DNA from: Mediterranea sp. An20
Lineage (GTDB): Bacteria > Bacteroidota > Bacteroidia > Bacteroidales > Bacteroidaceae
DNA: 64,000 bases
NCBI RefSeq assembly: GCF_002160055.1
Contig: NZ_NFJV01000002.1
Span: 124,001 to 188,000, forward strand
Direction of reading: 5' to 3'
Shown here: piece by piece, positions 17,059-26,144 of the stretch
Numbering within the stretch: the stretch's first letter is position 1
How the letters are laid out: each line of letters starts with the position of its first letter
Translations under genes and position numbers: made by a program
Notes under the pieces: model-generated
What the model was told of the DNA's origin: nothing
Databases searched by the model: none
What the model saw: only the letters and a program-made list of their open reading frames with translations

Positions 17059-18120
17059 TTAGCAATATTCCTGCACCTCCAGTTCGTTGCGTATAGCTCC
17101 TATGGCGTTAAGTGCCAAGGCTTCCAATTCGTCTTCACCCGGATAAACATGGACGGGAGCCAGGAACGAGATGCGCTCTGTCAGATGGGAGATGACATAA
17201 TCAGAATGGGCAATGCCACCCGTCAGCAGGATGGCATCCACGCGGCCGAACAGCACAGCAGACGAAGCACAGATGCTCTTGGCCACTTGATAGATCATGG
17301 CATCCAGTACCAGGCGGGCGTGTTCATCGCCTTTCCTGATGCGGTCGGTAATGGCAGGGATGTCTGTAGTTCCCAAATGTGCGGCCAGTCCGGCATGACC
17401 TGATATGCGTTTCTTCAGTTCTTCGCGGGTAAAGCGTCCCGAATAGCAAAGGTCGATGAGGGCACCTGCGGGCAGGGTGCCGGCTCTTTCCGGAGAAAAA
17501 GGACCTTCGCCGTCCAGTGCGTTGTTCACGTCAATACACCGTCCATGCCGGTGCGTACCGATGGATATTCCCCCTCCCAAGTGGCAAATGATGAGGTCGA
17601 GGTCTTCGTAACGCAAGCCTTGTCCGGCAGCGAAACGCCGGGCCACGGCTCGTTGGTTGAGGGCATGCCAAGTAGTGATACGGGGCATGAGAGGTGAACC
17701 GGTGATGCGGGCAATTTCATCCAGCTCGTCGGTTACGCCCGGGTCGGCGATGAAAGCCCGGCACCCGGGAATATGCTCGGCCAGATGGGCAGCAATGAGG
17801 CATCCCAAGTTGCAGGCATGGGGGCGGGGAGCGTGTATGGCATCATGTAGCATTTTATCATTAATCTCATAGACACCGCCAGGGATGGGCTTGAACAGAC
17901 CGCCTCTGCCAATAACAGCGTCAAACTGCAGGGGAATGCCGTCGGCTTCCAGTTCGTGCAAGACAACATCTTTGCGGAAATCGAACTGGTCGGTAACGTG
18001 CGGAAAGGCTGCGAGCTCTTCCACGGAATGACGGAGGGTACGCACCAGGCGGGGAGTCGTATCGTCGTAAACAGCTATCTTGGTCGAGGTAGAACCAGGG
18101 TTGATGGCAAGAATCTTCAT
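17059..18120 (-). CDS. buk: Butyrate kinase
   Basis: Predicted 353-residue acetokinase-family (ASKHA) enzyme that interconverts butyryl phosphate and butyrate with ADP/ATP. The start MKILAINPGSTSTKIAVYDD is the family phosphate-binding motif. RGGLFKPIPGGVY and CHLGGGISIGTHR are also typical. It follows ptb by 2 bp, so the two are surely co-transcribed. In Bacteroides this pair may act on branched-chain or other short acyl phosphates rather than make much butyrate. No butyryl-CoA synthesis genes are nearby. Confidence 0.93.
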   Translation of the reverse strand: MKILAINPGSTSTKIAVYDDTTPRLVRTLRHSVEELAAFPHVTDQFDFRKDVVLHELEADGIPLQFDAVIGRGGLFKPIPGGVYEINDKMLHDAIHAPRPHACNLGCLIAAHLAEHIPGCRAFIADPGVTDELDEIARITGSPLMPRITTWHALNQRAVARRFAAGQGLRYEDLDLIICHLGGGISIGTHRHGRCIDVNNALDGEGPFSPERAGTLPAGALIDLCYSGRFTREELKKRISGHAGLAAHLGTTDIPAITDRIRKGDEHARLVLDAMIYQVAKSICASSAVLFGRVDAILLTGGIAHSDYVISHLTERISFLAPVHVYPGEDELEALALNAIGAIRNELEVQEYC

Positions 18121-18122
18121 AG

Positions 18123-19043
18123 TTACAGTTTGTTTTCGTTAGATGTAAGACAGGCCATGGCAATGCTATAGTACTTCGATAAGCCAGAGTCGCTGCGCGA
18201 GGGCAGCACTACCGGGCATATCGGACCTTGCAAGAGCCCTGCCATGTCGGCGTGGCAGAACAGTGAAACGGTTTTATAGAAAGCATTTCCACTCTCGATG
18301 TTGGGGAATATGAGCACATCGGCTTCACCATTGATGGGGGAGACGATGCCCTTGATGTCACCGCTTGTCTTTTCGCAGGCAGTCTTTACGTCCAGTGGAC
18401 CGTCAATGATGACATTGCCGAACTCGCCTGCCTCGGCCAGTTCCACAATGTTTACATAGTCCAGCGAGTGCGGGAATTTGGCACTGACCTTCTCCGTGCA
18501 GTGGATAAGAGCGATACGTGGTTGTGGGATGCCGAAGTGGTGGCAGGTGCGGATGGCATATTGAATCATTTCAATGCGTTGCTGCAGGGTAGGGCGGGGT
18601 ATGACGGCTGCGTCGGAGAAGAACAGCAGTTTGTCATACGTGGGTATCTGCACCACAGCCAAGTGTGTTAGGATTCGGCCCTTGGGCAGTAATCCCTGCT
18701 CTTTGTCGAGGATGGCATGCAGTAGGTTGTCGGTGTTGATGATACCTTTCATCAGAATGTCGGCTCCACCTTCGCGGACAATTTGTACAGCGCGTCTGGC
18801 GGCCCTGTCCGGGTCGTCTTCGGGGATGACGTGTACAAAGTCCGGATATTCCTTCAGCGTGGGATAACGTTCCAGAATGGCAGGATTGCCAATCATCAAG
18901 AATTCAGCGATGCCTTCCTGCAAGCTGCGTGCGATGGCATATTCCGTATTCGGGTCATTGGCGCAGACTACGGCGATACGTTTCCGCCGGTTCAGGGTCT
19001 GCAAGTGTGATGTAAGCTGTTTGAAATTTCGTATGGGTTCCAT
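18123..19043 (-). CDS. ptb: Phosphate butyryltransferase (phosphate acetyl/butyryl transferase family)
   Basis: Predicted 306-residue enzyme that exchanges CoA for phosphate on short acyl-CoAs. Family features are the N-terminal RIAVVCANDPNTEYAIARS, ILMKGIINTDNLLHAI and the C-terminal DVLIFPNIESGNAFYK. The ATG at 19043 gives the normal start; one at 19073 would lie at the promoter-like element CAAATATA (19060-19067). It pairs with buk for substrate-level phosphorylation. Acyl specificity cannot be read from sequence. Confidence 0.9.
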   Translation of the reverse strand: MEPIRNFKQLTSHLQTLNRRKRIAVVCANDPNTEYAIARSLQEGIAEFLMIGNPAILERYPTLKEYPDFVHVIPEDDPDRAARRAVQIVREGGADILMKGIINTDNLLHAILDKEQGLLPKGRILTHLAVVQIPTYDKLLFFSDAAVIPRPTLQQRIEMIQYAIRTCHHFGIPQPRIALIHCTEKVSAKFPHSLDYVNIVELAEAGEFGNVIIDGPLDVKTACEKTSGDIKGIVSPINGEADVLIFPNIESGNAFYKTVSLFCHADMAGLLQGPICPVVLPSRSDSGLSKYYSIAMACLTSNENKL

Positions 19044-19059
19044 GGCGTCGGTTTTTGGG

Positions 19060-19067
19060 CAAATATA
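19060..19067 (-). promoter_or_regulatory. Probable -7 element of ptb-buk
   Basis: TATATTTG on the minus strand, 17-24 bp before the ptb ATG. No good TTTG at the expected -33 position. Confidence 0.45.
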
Positions 19068-19203
19068 CGACAAAATGTCGAGAAAATATGTTTCTGCCTG
19101 CTGTTTTTTGCACTTTAAGGTGATATTTCGTCAAGAATCGCTGCCCTTTCTCTAAGAGTTGCCTTATTTCTTTCTGCCGGTCCTGTGTATAGGGGAAAAT
19201 CAC

Positions 19204-19211
19204 TATCTTTG
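19204..19211 (+). promoter_or_regulatory. Probable -7 element of the SMR gene
   Basis: TATCTTTG on the plus strand, 42 bp before the ATG at 19253; no TTTG at -33. Confidence 0.4.
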
Positions 19212-19252
19212 TCCCCGTTTTCTATTATTATCTGTAATCATAAGAAAGCCGT

Positions 19253-19582
19253 ATGAACTGGATTATTCTGATTGTTGCCGGATTTTTTGAGTCCGGTTTC
19301 GCATTTTGCTTGGGAAAGATGAAAGAAACTTCTGGCACGGAATACTATTTGTGGGGAGCCGGATTCTTGGTCAGCCTGGCGTTGAGCATGATATTGCTTG
19401 CGAAGGCTGTTCAGACTTTGCCCATTGGTACTGCTTATCCCGTGTGGACTGGCATCGGTGCGGTAGGCACGGTATTGCTTGGCATTTTGTTCTTTCATGA
19501 ACCTGCCTCGTTTCTTCGGCTGTTTTTCATTACGACCCTGATAGCTTCGATTATCGGACTGAAACTGGTGTCGTCGCACTAA
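19253..19582 (+). CDS. Small multidrug resistance (SMR) family exporter, SugE/Gdx-like
   Basis: Predicted 109-residue inner-membrane protein with four hydrophobic helices, the normal SMR size. The membrane Glu of the first helix is present (GFFESGFAF, Glu13), and PIGTAYPVWTGIGAVGT matches the helix-3 signature. The Gdx (SugE) branch exports guanidinium, and the GTAY.VWTGIG pattern fits it, but the sequence does not separate this from drug exporters with certainty. No guanidine riboswitch was recognised upstream. It is monocistronic and convergent with mlaF. Confidence 0.85.
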   Translation: MNWIILIVAGFFESGFAFCLGKMKETSGTEYYLWGAGFLVSLALSMILLAKAVQTLPIGTAYPVWTGIGAVGTVLLGILFFHEPASFLRLFFITTLIASIIGLKLVSSH

Positions 19583-19673
19583 ACCGTCCGTTTCCTGTCT
19601 CCCAGTCCCGGCTTTTCCAATAGGGAGGTGCAATTGCAAGCAGGTGGGAGCATCCGCAGGAAGAGGCCCCTTT

Positions 19674-20444
19674 TTATCCTTCGATGTTTCGCACTTCCAC
19701 CTCCTTGACCTTCTTGAAGAGGTCTGATGCGAAGATAAAGTCGTTCAGCTCCTTATTGGTCGAGGTAAAGATGTCGTCCTTCGAGCCTTCCCATGCCTTG
19801 CAGCCCCGGTGGATGAAGATAATATTTTCGCCGATGCCCATCACTGAATTCATGTCGTGCGTATTGATAAGCGTGGTCATGTTGTATTCGCGGGTGATGT
19901 CATGTATGAGGTCGTCTATGACGAGTGATGTCTTCGGGTCGAGACCGGAGTTGGGTTCGTCGCAGAAGAGGTATTGCGGGTTCAGTGCTATGGCCCGGGC
20001 TATGGCTACTCGCTTTTGCATACCACCGCTGATTTCGCCCGGGAATTTACTGCCTGCGTCGGTAAGGTTGACGCGGTCCAGGCAGAACTGGGCTCGTTTG
20101 GTACGTTCGCGCAGTGTGTCGTTGGAGAACATGTTGAGCGGAAACATCACATTCTCCAGTACGGTCATCGAGTCGAACAGGGCGGCACTTTGGAAAATCA
20201 TGCCCATTTCACGGCGCAGCGCTTTCTTTTCGTCTTTGCCCATAGCCAGGAAGTTGCGCCCGTCGTACAGCAGTTCGCCGCGTTCCGGAGTGAGCAGCCC
20301 GACGATGCATTTCATCAACACTGTTTTTCCCGAGCCGCTTTGTCCGATGATGAGGTTGGTCTTTCCGTTCTCGAAAGTAGAGCTGATGTCTTTCAGTACT
20401 TCTTTACCGTCAAACGACTTATAGAGTCCTTTTAGTTCTATCAT
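19674..20444 (-). CDS. mlaF: ABC transporter ATPase, MlaF-like
   Basis: Predicted 256-residue ATPase: Walker A GQSGSGKT (34-41), signature ISGGMQKR (138-145) and Walker B LFCDEPNSGLD (159-169). The GGMQKR form is typical of Mla/MCE phospholipid transporters. It follows the MlaE-like permease gene by 34 bp. The complex would move phospholipids between inner and outer membranes. No MlaD (MCE) or MlaB gene follows, and the next gene downstream is on the other strand. Confidence 0.88.
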   Translation of the reverse strand: MIELKGLYKSFDGKEVLKDISSTFENGKTNLIIGQSGSGKTVLMKCIVGLLTPERGELLYDGRNFLAMGKDEKKALRREMGMIFQSAALFDSMTVLENVMFPLNMFSNDTLRERTKRAQFCLDRVNLTDAGSKFPGEISGGMQKRVAIARAIALNPQYLFCDEPNSGLDPKTSLVIDDLIHDITREYNMTTLINTHDMNSVMGIGENIIFIHRGCKAWEGSKDDIFTSTNKELNDFIFASDLFKKVKEVEVRNIEG

Positions 20445-20478
20445 AATAGTTTTTTTGATTGTTAAATAATGAAAGATG

Positions 20479-21219
20479 TCAGCTGAGCAGTTGCGTCATT
20501 ACCAGGTCGGCAAACAGGATAAGCACGCTGCTCGTTACTACCGCATCCGTCGATGCCTTGCCCACGGCGATGGAGCCGCCTTCTACCGTATAGCCGAAGA
20601 ATGCAGATACGCTGGAGATGATGAAAGCGAAGACGACGGATTTGATGATGCCACCCCATACGTACCATTCCACGAACATGTACTGCAGGCCGTATTCCAG
20701 GTCTACGGCATTCATCATGTGTCCGAACCAGCAGGTGCAGAAGGCGCCTATGATGCCTGCAAAAATGCTGAACACCACCAGGATGGGAATCATGGTCACC
20801 ATAGCCGTGATTTTGGGCAGGATGAGGTAGTTGGCCGAGTTGACGCCCATGATTTCCAGCGCGTCAATCTGTTGGGTCACCCGCATGGTTCCCAGTTCAG
20901 AGGCGATGTTCGAGCCTACCTTACCCGCCAGTATAAGACACATGATGGACGAGGAGAATTCCAACAGCATGATTTCGCGCGTCACGTAGCCTACTGTCCA
21001 TCGCGGCATCCACGGGCTTTCGATGTTCAGTTTGATTTGTATGGTAATTACGGCACCGATGAAGAATGAAATCAGCAGCACGATGCCTATGGAGTCGACA
21101 CCCAGTTTGGACAACTCGGCCCGGTATTGCCGGAAATACATATACATACGCTCGGGCCGCGTAAAAGTGCGTCCCATCAGCATGAAATATCGGCCTATGG
21201 TTTGAAGTGCTTTGCTCAT
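20479..21219 (-). CDS. mlaE: ABC transporter permease, MlaE-like
   Basis: Predicted 246-residue inner-membrane permease of the MlaE/MCE family with about five or six hydrophobic helices. Family features include [20 protein letters not shown]. The start MSKALQTIG at 21219 is preferred to an ATG at 21240, because the latter overlaps the promoter-like element at 21238-21245. It pairs with the downstream MlaF ATPase and is divergent from lptB. Together this region serves phospholipid and LPS traffic to the outer membrane. Confidence 0.88.
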   Translation of the reverse strand: MSKALQTIGRYFMLMGRTFTRPERMYMYFRQYRAELSKLGVDSIGIVLLISFFIGAVITIQIKLNIESPWMPRWTVGYVTREIMLLEFSSSIMCLILAGKVGSNIASELGTMRVTQQIDALEIMGVNSANYLILPKITAMVTMIPILVVFSIFAGIIGAFCTCWFGHMMNAVDLEYGLQYMFVEWYVWGGIIKSVVFAFIISSVSAFFGYTVEGGSIAVGKASTDAVVTSSVLILFADLVMTQLLS

Positions 21220-21237
21220 AATGAATGATTTTGTCTG

Positions 21238-21245
21238 CAAATGTA
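21238..21245 (-). promoter_or_regulatory. Probable -7 element of mlaEF
   Basis: TACATTTG on the minus strand, about 20 bp before the mlaE ATG. A plus-strand TACATTTG at 21268-21275 could serve lptB. Neither has a clear TTTG at 19-bp spacing. Confidence 0.4.
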
Positions 21246-21322
21246 CGGCTTTTCAGCTTATTTTTGCTACATTTGCCCCGGTTTCAACCCAAATAGGGCA
21301 TAGATTTAGAAAGATTAAATAT

Positions 21323-22081
21323 ATGGAAGAAGACAACAGAATGGTGCTCCGCACAGAGGATTTGGTGAAAAAGTACGGCAAGCGCACAGTCGTCAGCCAC
21401 GTTTCCATCAATGTCAGGCAGGGAGAAATCGTTGGTCTGCTGGGACCTAATGGTGCGGGCAAGACCACATCGTTCTACATGACCGTAGGACTTATTACCC
21501 CCAACGAAGGACGTATCTTCCTGAACGACCTCGACATTACTAAATATCCGGTTTATAAACGCGCCCAGTCCGGCATCGGCTATCTGGCGCAAGAAGCTTC
21601 CGTGTTCCGCCAGATGAGTGTGGAAGACAATATCATGTCTGTCCTTGAGATGACCGGCAAGCCTTTGGCCTACCGTAAGGAGAAACTGGAGAGCCTTCTG
21701 TCGGAATTTCGTATTCAGAAAGTGCGCAAAAACAAGGGCAACCAGCTTTCCGGTGGCGAGCGGCGACGGACTGAAATTGCCCGTTGCCTGGCCATTGACC
21801 CCAAATTTATCATGCTCGACGAGCCGTTTGCCGGTGTCGACCCTATTGCCGTAGAAGATATCCAGCAGATTGTGTGGAAACTGAAGGACAAGAACATCGG
21901 CATCCTCATTACCGACCACAACGTGCAGGAGACGCTGAGCATCACCGACCGCGCTTACCTGCTGTTTGAAGGGAAAATCCTTTTCCAGGGTACGCCCGAG
22001 GAATTGGCAGCGAACCAGGTTGTGCGTGAGAAGTACTTGAGTAACAGTTTCGTCTTGCGGCGCAAGGATTTCATGGTGTAA
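21323..22081 (+). CDS. lptB: LPS export ABC transporter ATPase LptB
   Basis: Predicted 252-residue ATPase that powers extraction of lipopolysaccharide from the inner membrane. Walker A is GPNGAGKTT (41-49), the signature is [13 protein letters not shown], Walker B is [16 protein letters not shown], and the switch His is in [10 protein letters not shown]. All fit LptB closely. The ATG at 21323 lies well upstream of the conserved core, and an upstream in-frame ATG at 21212 would overlap mlaE. The LptF/G permeases are not in the window. The OstA-like protein at 30895 may be part of the same export path. Confidence 0.93.
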   Translation: MEEDNRMVLRTEDLVKKYGKRTVVSHVSINVRQGEIVGLLGPNGAGKTTSFYMTVGLITPNEGRIFLNDLDITKYPVYKRAQSGIGYLAQEASVFRQMSVEDNIMSVLEMTGKPLAYRKEKLESLLSEFRIQKVRKNKGNQLSGGERRRTEIARCLAIDPKFIMLDEPFAGVDPIAVEDIQQIVWKLKDKNIGILITDHNVQETLSITDRAYLLFEGKILFQGTPEELAANQVVREKYLSNSFVLRRKDFMV

Positions 22082-22140
22082 GGAGGAGCGCAGAAAAGGC
22101 ATGTGCCCGTCTGCATCGTCCGGACTGGAAAGGTATTTCG

Positions 22141-22206
22141 GCCCTGCTCCTTATAGATACCGACCCTGCTTCTTGTACCTTTCAAGTTTGCTTTTTCTAT
22201 ATAAGC
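22141..22206. repeat. 22-bp-periodic degenerate array (locus 3)
   Basis: Units at 22141, 22163 and 22185 align as CCTGCTCCTTATAG, CCTGCTTCTTGTAC and TTTGCTTTTTCTAT, each at 22-bp spacing, with more variable second halves. Confidence 0.55.
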
Positions 22207-22378
22207 TACCATCATAGAGGAGAAAGGAGAAGGCAGATAGGAGGACTTTGCGGATGATAATTGTTGTCAATCAGTTGAATACGCCTGTTAAGAAAATGAT
22301 GTAGAGAGCAAATGCTTGTTTGTGGCGTGTGGCAAGTCCCTTTAGTTGCCTGCTCTTCATTTTTTTCACATATTCTTT

Positions 22379-22409
22379 TTTGATAATTAAAAGATTAACG
22401 CTACTTTTG
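22379..22409 (+). promoter_or_regulatory. Bacteroides-type promoter of tig
   Basis: TTTG (22379-22382), 19 bp, TACTTTTG (22402-22409): exact consensus. Leader of about 45 nt to the ATG at 22461. Confidence 0.85.
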
Positions 22410-22460
22410 CACGCTCGTTTGGAAAAATATAAGTAATAAATCAAATAAATAATCGTCAGA

Positions 22461-23816
22461 ATGAACGTTTCGTTACAAAACAAGGACAACGTAAGCGCAT
22501 TGCTTACTGTGAAGCTTGAAAAGGCTGATTACCAGGAAAAAGTAGACAAGGCACTGAAGGATCTCCGTCGTAAGGTGCAGATGCCGGGTTTCCGCAAGGG
22601 GATGGTTCCCGTCGGCTTGATAAAGAAAATGTATGGCAAGTCTGTATTGGCTGAGGAAGTGAATAAACTGCTTTCTGAAACCATCTACAAATATATACAG
22701 GATAATAAGGTGAATATGTTGGGAGAACCTCTTCCCAATGAAGAAAACCAGAAAACCATTGACTTCGACACGCAGGAAGATTTTGAGTTCGTATTCGACA
22801 TCGCCCTGGCACCCGAATTCAAGGTGGAAGTGTCTAAGGAAGATAAGGTGGACTACTATGACATTGAGGTGACCGACGAAATGGTGGATGCTCAGGTCAA
22901 AATGTACACCCAGCGTAACGGTAAGTATGAGAGCGTAGATGTGTATGCAGACAATGACATGCTGAAAGGTCTGCTGGCCGAACTCAACGACGACGGCACC
23001 GTGAAGGAGGATGGCATCCAGGTGGAAGACGCCATTATGATGCCTTCTTATATGAAGAACGACGACCAGAAGGCTATCTTTGCCAATGCCAAGGTGAACG
23101 ACGTGCTCGTGTTCAACCCCCATACTGCTTGGGACGGCAACGCTGCCGAACTGGCTTCGTTGCTCAAAATCGACAAGGAAAGTGCCGGTGAACTGAAGTC
23201 TAACTTCAGCTTCCAGGTGAATGAAATTACCCGCTTCGTGCCGGGCGAACTGAACCAGGAAATCTTCGATCAGGTGTTCGGTAAGGATGTCGTGAAATCC
23301 GAAGAAGAATTCCGCACCAAGGTGAAAGAGGCTATCGGTGTACAGTTCGGAGCCGACAGCGACTACAAATTCCTGCTCGATGTCCGCCAATACCTGATGA
23401 ATAAGGTGGGTAAACTGCAATTCCCCGATGAACTGCTGAAGCGCATCATGCGCCTGAACAATCAGGACAAGGACGAAAAGTTCGTGGAGGAAAACTATGA
23501 CAAGAGCATCGAAGAACTGACTTGGCACCTCATCAAGGAACAGTTGGTAAAAGCCAACGACATCAAGGTGGAGCAGGGCGACATCACTGAAATGGCCAAG
23601 GAAGCTACCCGTGCCCAGTTCGCTCAGTATGGCATGCTGAATGTGCCTGAAGAACTCCTGGACAATTATGCGAAGGAGATGCTGAAGAAGAAAGGTAGCG
23701 TGGAAGGACTGGTGAACCGCGTCATCGAAAGCAAGCTGGCTTTGGCTCTCAAGGAGCAGGTGACGCTGGAAAACAAGCCTATCTCGGCTGCCGATTTCAA
23801 CAAAATGTTTGAGTAA
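22461..23816 (+). CDS. tig: Trigger factor
   Basis: Predicted 451-residue ribosome-associated chaperone. The N-terminal ribosome-binding region includes the conserved GFRKGMVP segment (about 45-52), a variant of the trigger factor signature. The acidic middle and the helical C-terminal arms have the usual layout and length. In the middle PPIase position (about 150-240) the sequence departs from the classical FKBP pattern, as is common in Bacteroidetes. It lies upstream of clpP and clpX in the order tig-clpP-clpX that is conserved in many bacteria, and has its own strong promoter. Confidence 0.9.
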   Translation: MNVSLQNKDNVSALLTVKLEKADYQEKVDKALKDLRRKVQMPGFRKGMVPVGLIKKMYGKSVLAEEVNKLLSETIYKYIQDNKVNMLGEPLPNEENQKTIDFDTQEDFEFVFDIALAPEFKVEVSKEDKVDYYDIEVTDEMVDAQVKMYTQRNGKYESVDVYADNDMLKGLLAELNDDGTVKEDGIQVEDAIMMPSYMKNDDQKAIFANAKVNDVLVFNPHTAWDGNAAELASLLKIDKESAGELKSNFSFQVNEITRFVPGELNQEIFDQVFGKDVVKSEEEFRTKVKEAIGVQFGADSDYKFLLDVRQYLMNKVGKLQFPDELLKRIMRLNNQDKDEKFVEENYDKSIEELTWHLIKEQLVKANDIKVEQGDITEMAKEATRAQFAQYGMLNVPEELLDNYAKEMLKKKGSVEGLVNRVIESKLALALKEQVTLENKPISAADFNKMFE

Positions 23817-23943
23817 CTTAGAACCGGGTCTCTGCCGCTTCAGGTTGCCGCAGCAGGTTGAATGCGGCGGGGCTTAACTAATCATGTAATCAGACCATAG
23901 CTTTTGCCTCTCCCCTCAGAGGGGAAAAAGAGAGGGCATGGAT

Positions 23944-24012
23944 GACGCAGAGTTCGCAGGTAAACACAGAATAGATCAGTCATTTTTGCGTTTATTTGCG
24001 TGGGTCTGCGTC
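23944..24012. repeat. Long imperfect palindrome upstream of clpP
   Basis: Arms 23944-23965 and 23990-24012 are inverted repeats of about 22 bp with a few mismatches (GACGCAGA against TCTGCGTC at the ends). A second inverted pair, AACACAGAA (23963-23971) and TTCTGTGTT (24013-24021), overlaps it and could form an alternative stem. It ends about 50 bp before the clpP ATG. Confidence 0.6.
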
Positions 24013-24061
24013 TTCTGTGTTCGCTCGGAGCAAAATCGAGTGGAATAAGGAGAAAGAAAAT

Positions 24062-24724
24062 ATGAATGATTTCAGAAAATATGCCACTAAGCATTTGGGC
24101 ATAAACAGCATGGTGCTCGACGATGTTATAAAGTCGCAGGGCGGGTATCTCAATCCCTATATCCTGGAAGAACGCCAGCTCAACGTGACGCAGTTGGATG
24201 TGTTCTCGCGCCTGATGATGGACCGTATCATCTTTCTGGGTACGCAAATCGATGATTATACGGCCAATGTGTTGCAGGCGCAGTTACTTTATCTGGATTC
24301 TGTAGACCCGGGCAAGGATATTTCTATCTATATCAACTCGCCGGGCGGTTCGGTTTATGCCGGATTGGGCATCTATGATACAATGCAGTTTATCAGCAGC
24401 GATGTGGCTACCATCTGCACGGGCATGGCTGCCAGCATGGCGGCAGTGTTGCTTGTGGCTGGCGCTGAAGGAAAACGTTCGGCGTTGACACACTCGCGCG
24501 TCATGATTCACCAGCCGCTGGGGGGGGCGCAAGGACAGGCTTCGGATATTGAAATCACTGCCCGCGAGATTCAGAAAATCAAGAAGGAACTTTATACCAT
24601 CATTGCCGAACACTCTCATACGCCTTACGATAAGGTATGGGCGGATTCCGACCGCGACTATTGGATGACAGCCCAGGAAGCTAAGGATTATGGCATGGTG
24701 GACGAAGTGCTGGTAAAGAAATAA
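24062..24724 (+). CDS. clpP: ATP-dependent Clp protease proteolytic subunit
   Basis: Predicted 220-residue serine protease forming a tetradecameric chamber that degrades proteins fed by ClpX. Catalytic residues are visible: Ser125 in GMAASMAAV, His150 in [10 protein letters not shown] and Asp199 in [11 protein letters not shown]. The start [13 protein letters not shown] at 24062 is preceded by a purine-rich AAGGAGAAAG; an upstream in-frame ATG at 23996 lies inside the palindrome. clpX follows after 13 bp, so the two are co-transcribed. Confidence 0.96.
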   Translation: MNDFRKYATKHLGINSMVLDDVIKSQGGYLNPYILEERQLNVTQLDVFSRLMMDRIIFLGTQIDDYTANVLQAQLLYLDSVDPGKDISIYINSPGGSVYAGLGIYDTMQFISSDVATICTGMAASMAAVLLVAGAEGKRSALTHSRVMIHQPLGGAQGQASDIEITAREIQKIKKELYTIIAEHSHTPYDKVWADSDRDYWMTAQEAKDYGMVDEVLVKK

Positions 24725-24737
24725 AATAAATGCATGT

Positions 24738-25979
24738 ATGGCAGATTCGAGAAGAAATAAAAACCGTTGCAGCTTTTGCGGCCGTTCGGAAGATGAGGTA
24801 GGCTTTCTCATCACAGGCATGAATGGATTTATCTGCGATTCATGCGCGATGCAGGCCTATGAAATCACGCAGGAAGCGATGGGGAAAAAAAATGCGGGCG
24901 CTTCAAGCTTGAACCTGAAAGAATTGCCCAAACCCCAGGAGATAAAAGCTTTTTTGGACCAATATGTCATTGGCCAGGATGATGCCAAGCGTTATCTTTC
25001 CGTATCGGTTTATAATCACTACAAGCGTTTGTTGCAGAAAGACAGCGGTGATGATGTGGAGATAGAAAAGTCCAATATTATTATGGTGGGAAGTACTGGT
25101 ACGGGAAAGACGCTGCTGGCGCGCACCATTGCGAAGCTGTTGCACGTACCTTTCACCATCGTAGACGCCACGGTGCTCACCGAGGCCGGTTATGTGGGCG
25201 AAGACATCGAAAGCATCCTGACCCGTTTGTTGCAGGTGGCTGATTACAACGTGCCCGAGGCAGAACGGGGCATCGTTTTCATTGACGAGATTGATAAAAT
25301 TGCCCGCAAGGGGGATAATCCGTCTATTACACGCGATGTCAGTGGCGAAGGTGTGCAGCAGGGACTGCTGAAACTGCTCGAAGGCTCAGTGGTGAATGTG
25401 CCGCCTCAAGGAGGACGCAAGCACCCCGAGCAGAAAATGATTCCGGTGAATACAAAGAATATCCTTTTCATCTGCGGAGGGGCTTTCGACGGCATCGAAA
25501 AGAAAATTGCACAACGTCTCAATGCTCACGTGGTGGGGTATAATGCCGTGCGTAGCGCTGCCAATATTGACAAGAATAACCTGATGCAGTATATCGCTCC
25601 GCAGGATTTGAAGGCATTCGGACTTATCCCTGAGATTATTGGTCGTCTGCCGGTACTTACTTATCTCAATCCGTTGGACCGTACTGCTATGCGGGCCATC
25701 CTCACCGAACCCAAGAACTCCATTATTAAGCAATATGTCAAGCTGTTCGAGATGGATGGGGTGAAGCTGGCTTTTGAGGATGCTGTCTATGAGTATGTGG
25801 TTGATAAGGCCATCGAATACAAATTGGGAGCACGCGGACTGCGCTCTATCGTGGAGACAATTATGATGGATGCCATGTTCGAAATCCCTTCCGAACAGAA
25901 AGATACTTTTGTAGTGACATTGGATTACGCCAGACAGCAATTGGAAAAAGCAAATGTGGCCAGACTACAAAATGCTTAA
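24738..25979 (+). CDS. clpX: ATP-dependent Clp protease ATP-binding subunit ClpX
   Basis: Predicted 413-residue AAA+ unfoldase. An N-terminal C4 zinc domain uses Cys11, Cys14, Cys33 and Cys36. Walker A is GSTGTGKT (118-125), Walker B is [10 protein letters not shown], and the ClpX-specific [17 protein letters not shown] region is present, as is the C-terminal small domain with LGARGLRSI. Length is normal. It recognises tagged substrates and threads them into ClpP. Confidence 0.97.
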   Translation: MADSRRNKNRCSFCGRSEDEVGFLITGMNGFICDSCAMQAYEITQEAMGKKNAGASSLNLKELPKPQEIKAFLDQYVIGQDDAKRYLSVSVYNHYKRLLQKDSGDDVEIEKSNIIMVGSTGTGKTLLARTIAKLLHVPFTIVDATVLTEAGYVGEDIESILTRLLQVADYNVPEAERGIVFIDEIDKIARKGDNPSITRDVSGEGVQQGLLKLLEGSVVNVPPQGGRKHPEQKMIPVNTKNILFICGGAFDGIEKKIAQRLNAHVVGYNAVRSAANIDKNNLMQYIAPQDLKAFGLIPEIIGRLPVLTYLNPLDRTAMRAILTEPKNSIIKQYVKLFEMDGVKLAFEDAVYEYVVDKAIEYKLGARGLRSIVETIMMDAMFEIPSEQKDTFVVTLDYARQQLEKANVARLQNA

Positions 25980-26047
25980 AATCAATAGATAATGCGCAGC
26001 AGTAAAGCCTGCTCGGAGATTCTTGCAAAAATATTCGGCTATTTTTT

Positions 26048-26078
26048 TTTGAATATTGAGAAGTTGTTTATAACTTTG
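26048..26078 (+). promoter_or_regulatory. Bacteroides-type promoter of recQ
   Basis: TTTG (26048-26051), 19 bp, TAACTTTG (26071-26078): exact consensus. The ATG is at 26145, leaving a leader of about 60 nt. Confidence 0.85.
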
Positions 26079-26144
26079 TTAGGCTCTGACAATTCCTTGT
26101 CGGCGAGCCGCGTTATTAATTAATCCTATAAACAACCTTAGAAT

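Larger units (their letters stand above)
22082..22460. other. Gene-free region before tig
   Basis: No gene seen. It holds a 22-bp-periodic array (22141-22206) and the tig promoter (22379-22409). The remainder is AT-rich and unremarkable. Confidence 0.6.

Noticed and set aside
22461-25979. Possible phage or island boundary near clpP
   Set aside because: The order tig-clpP-clpX is ordinary core genome and the flanks show no integrase or attachment site.
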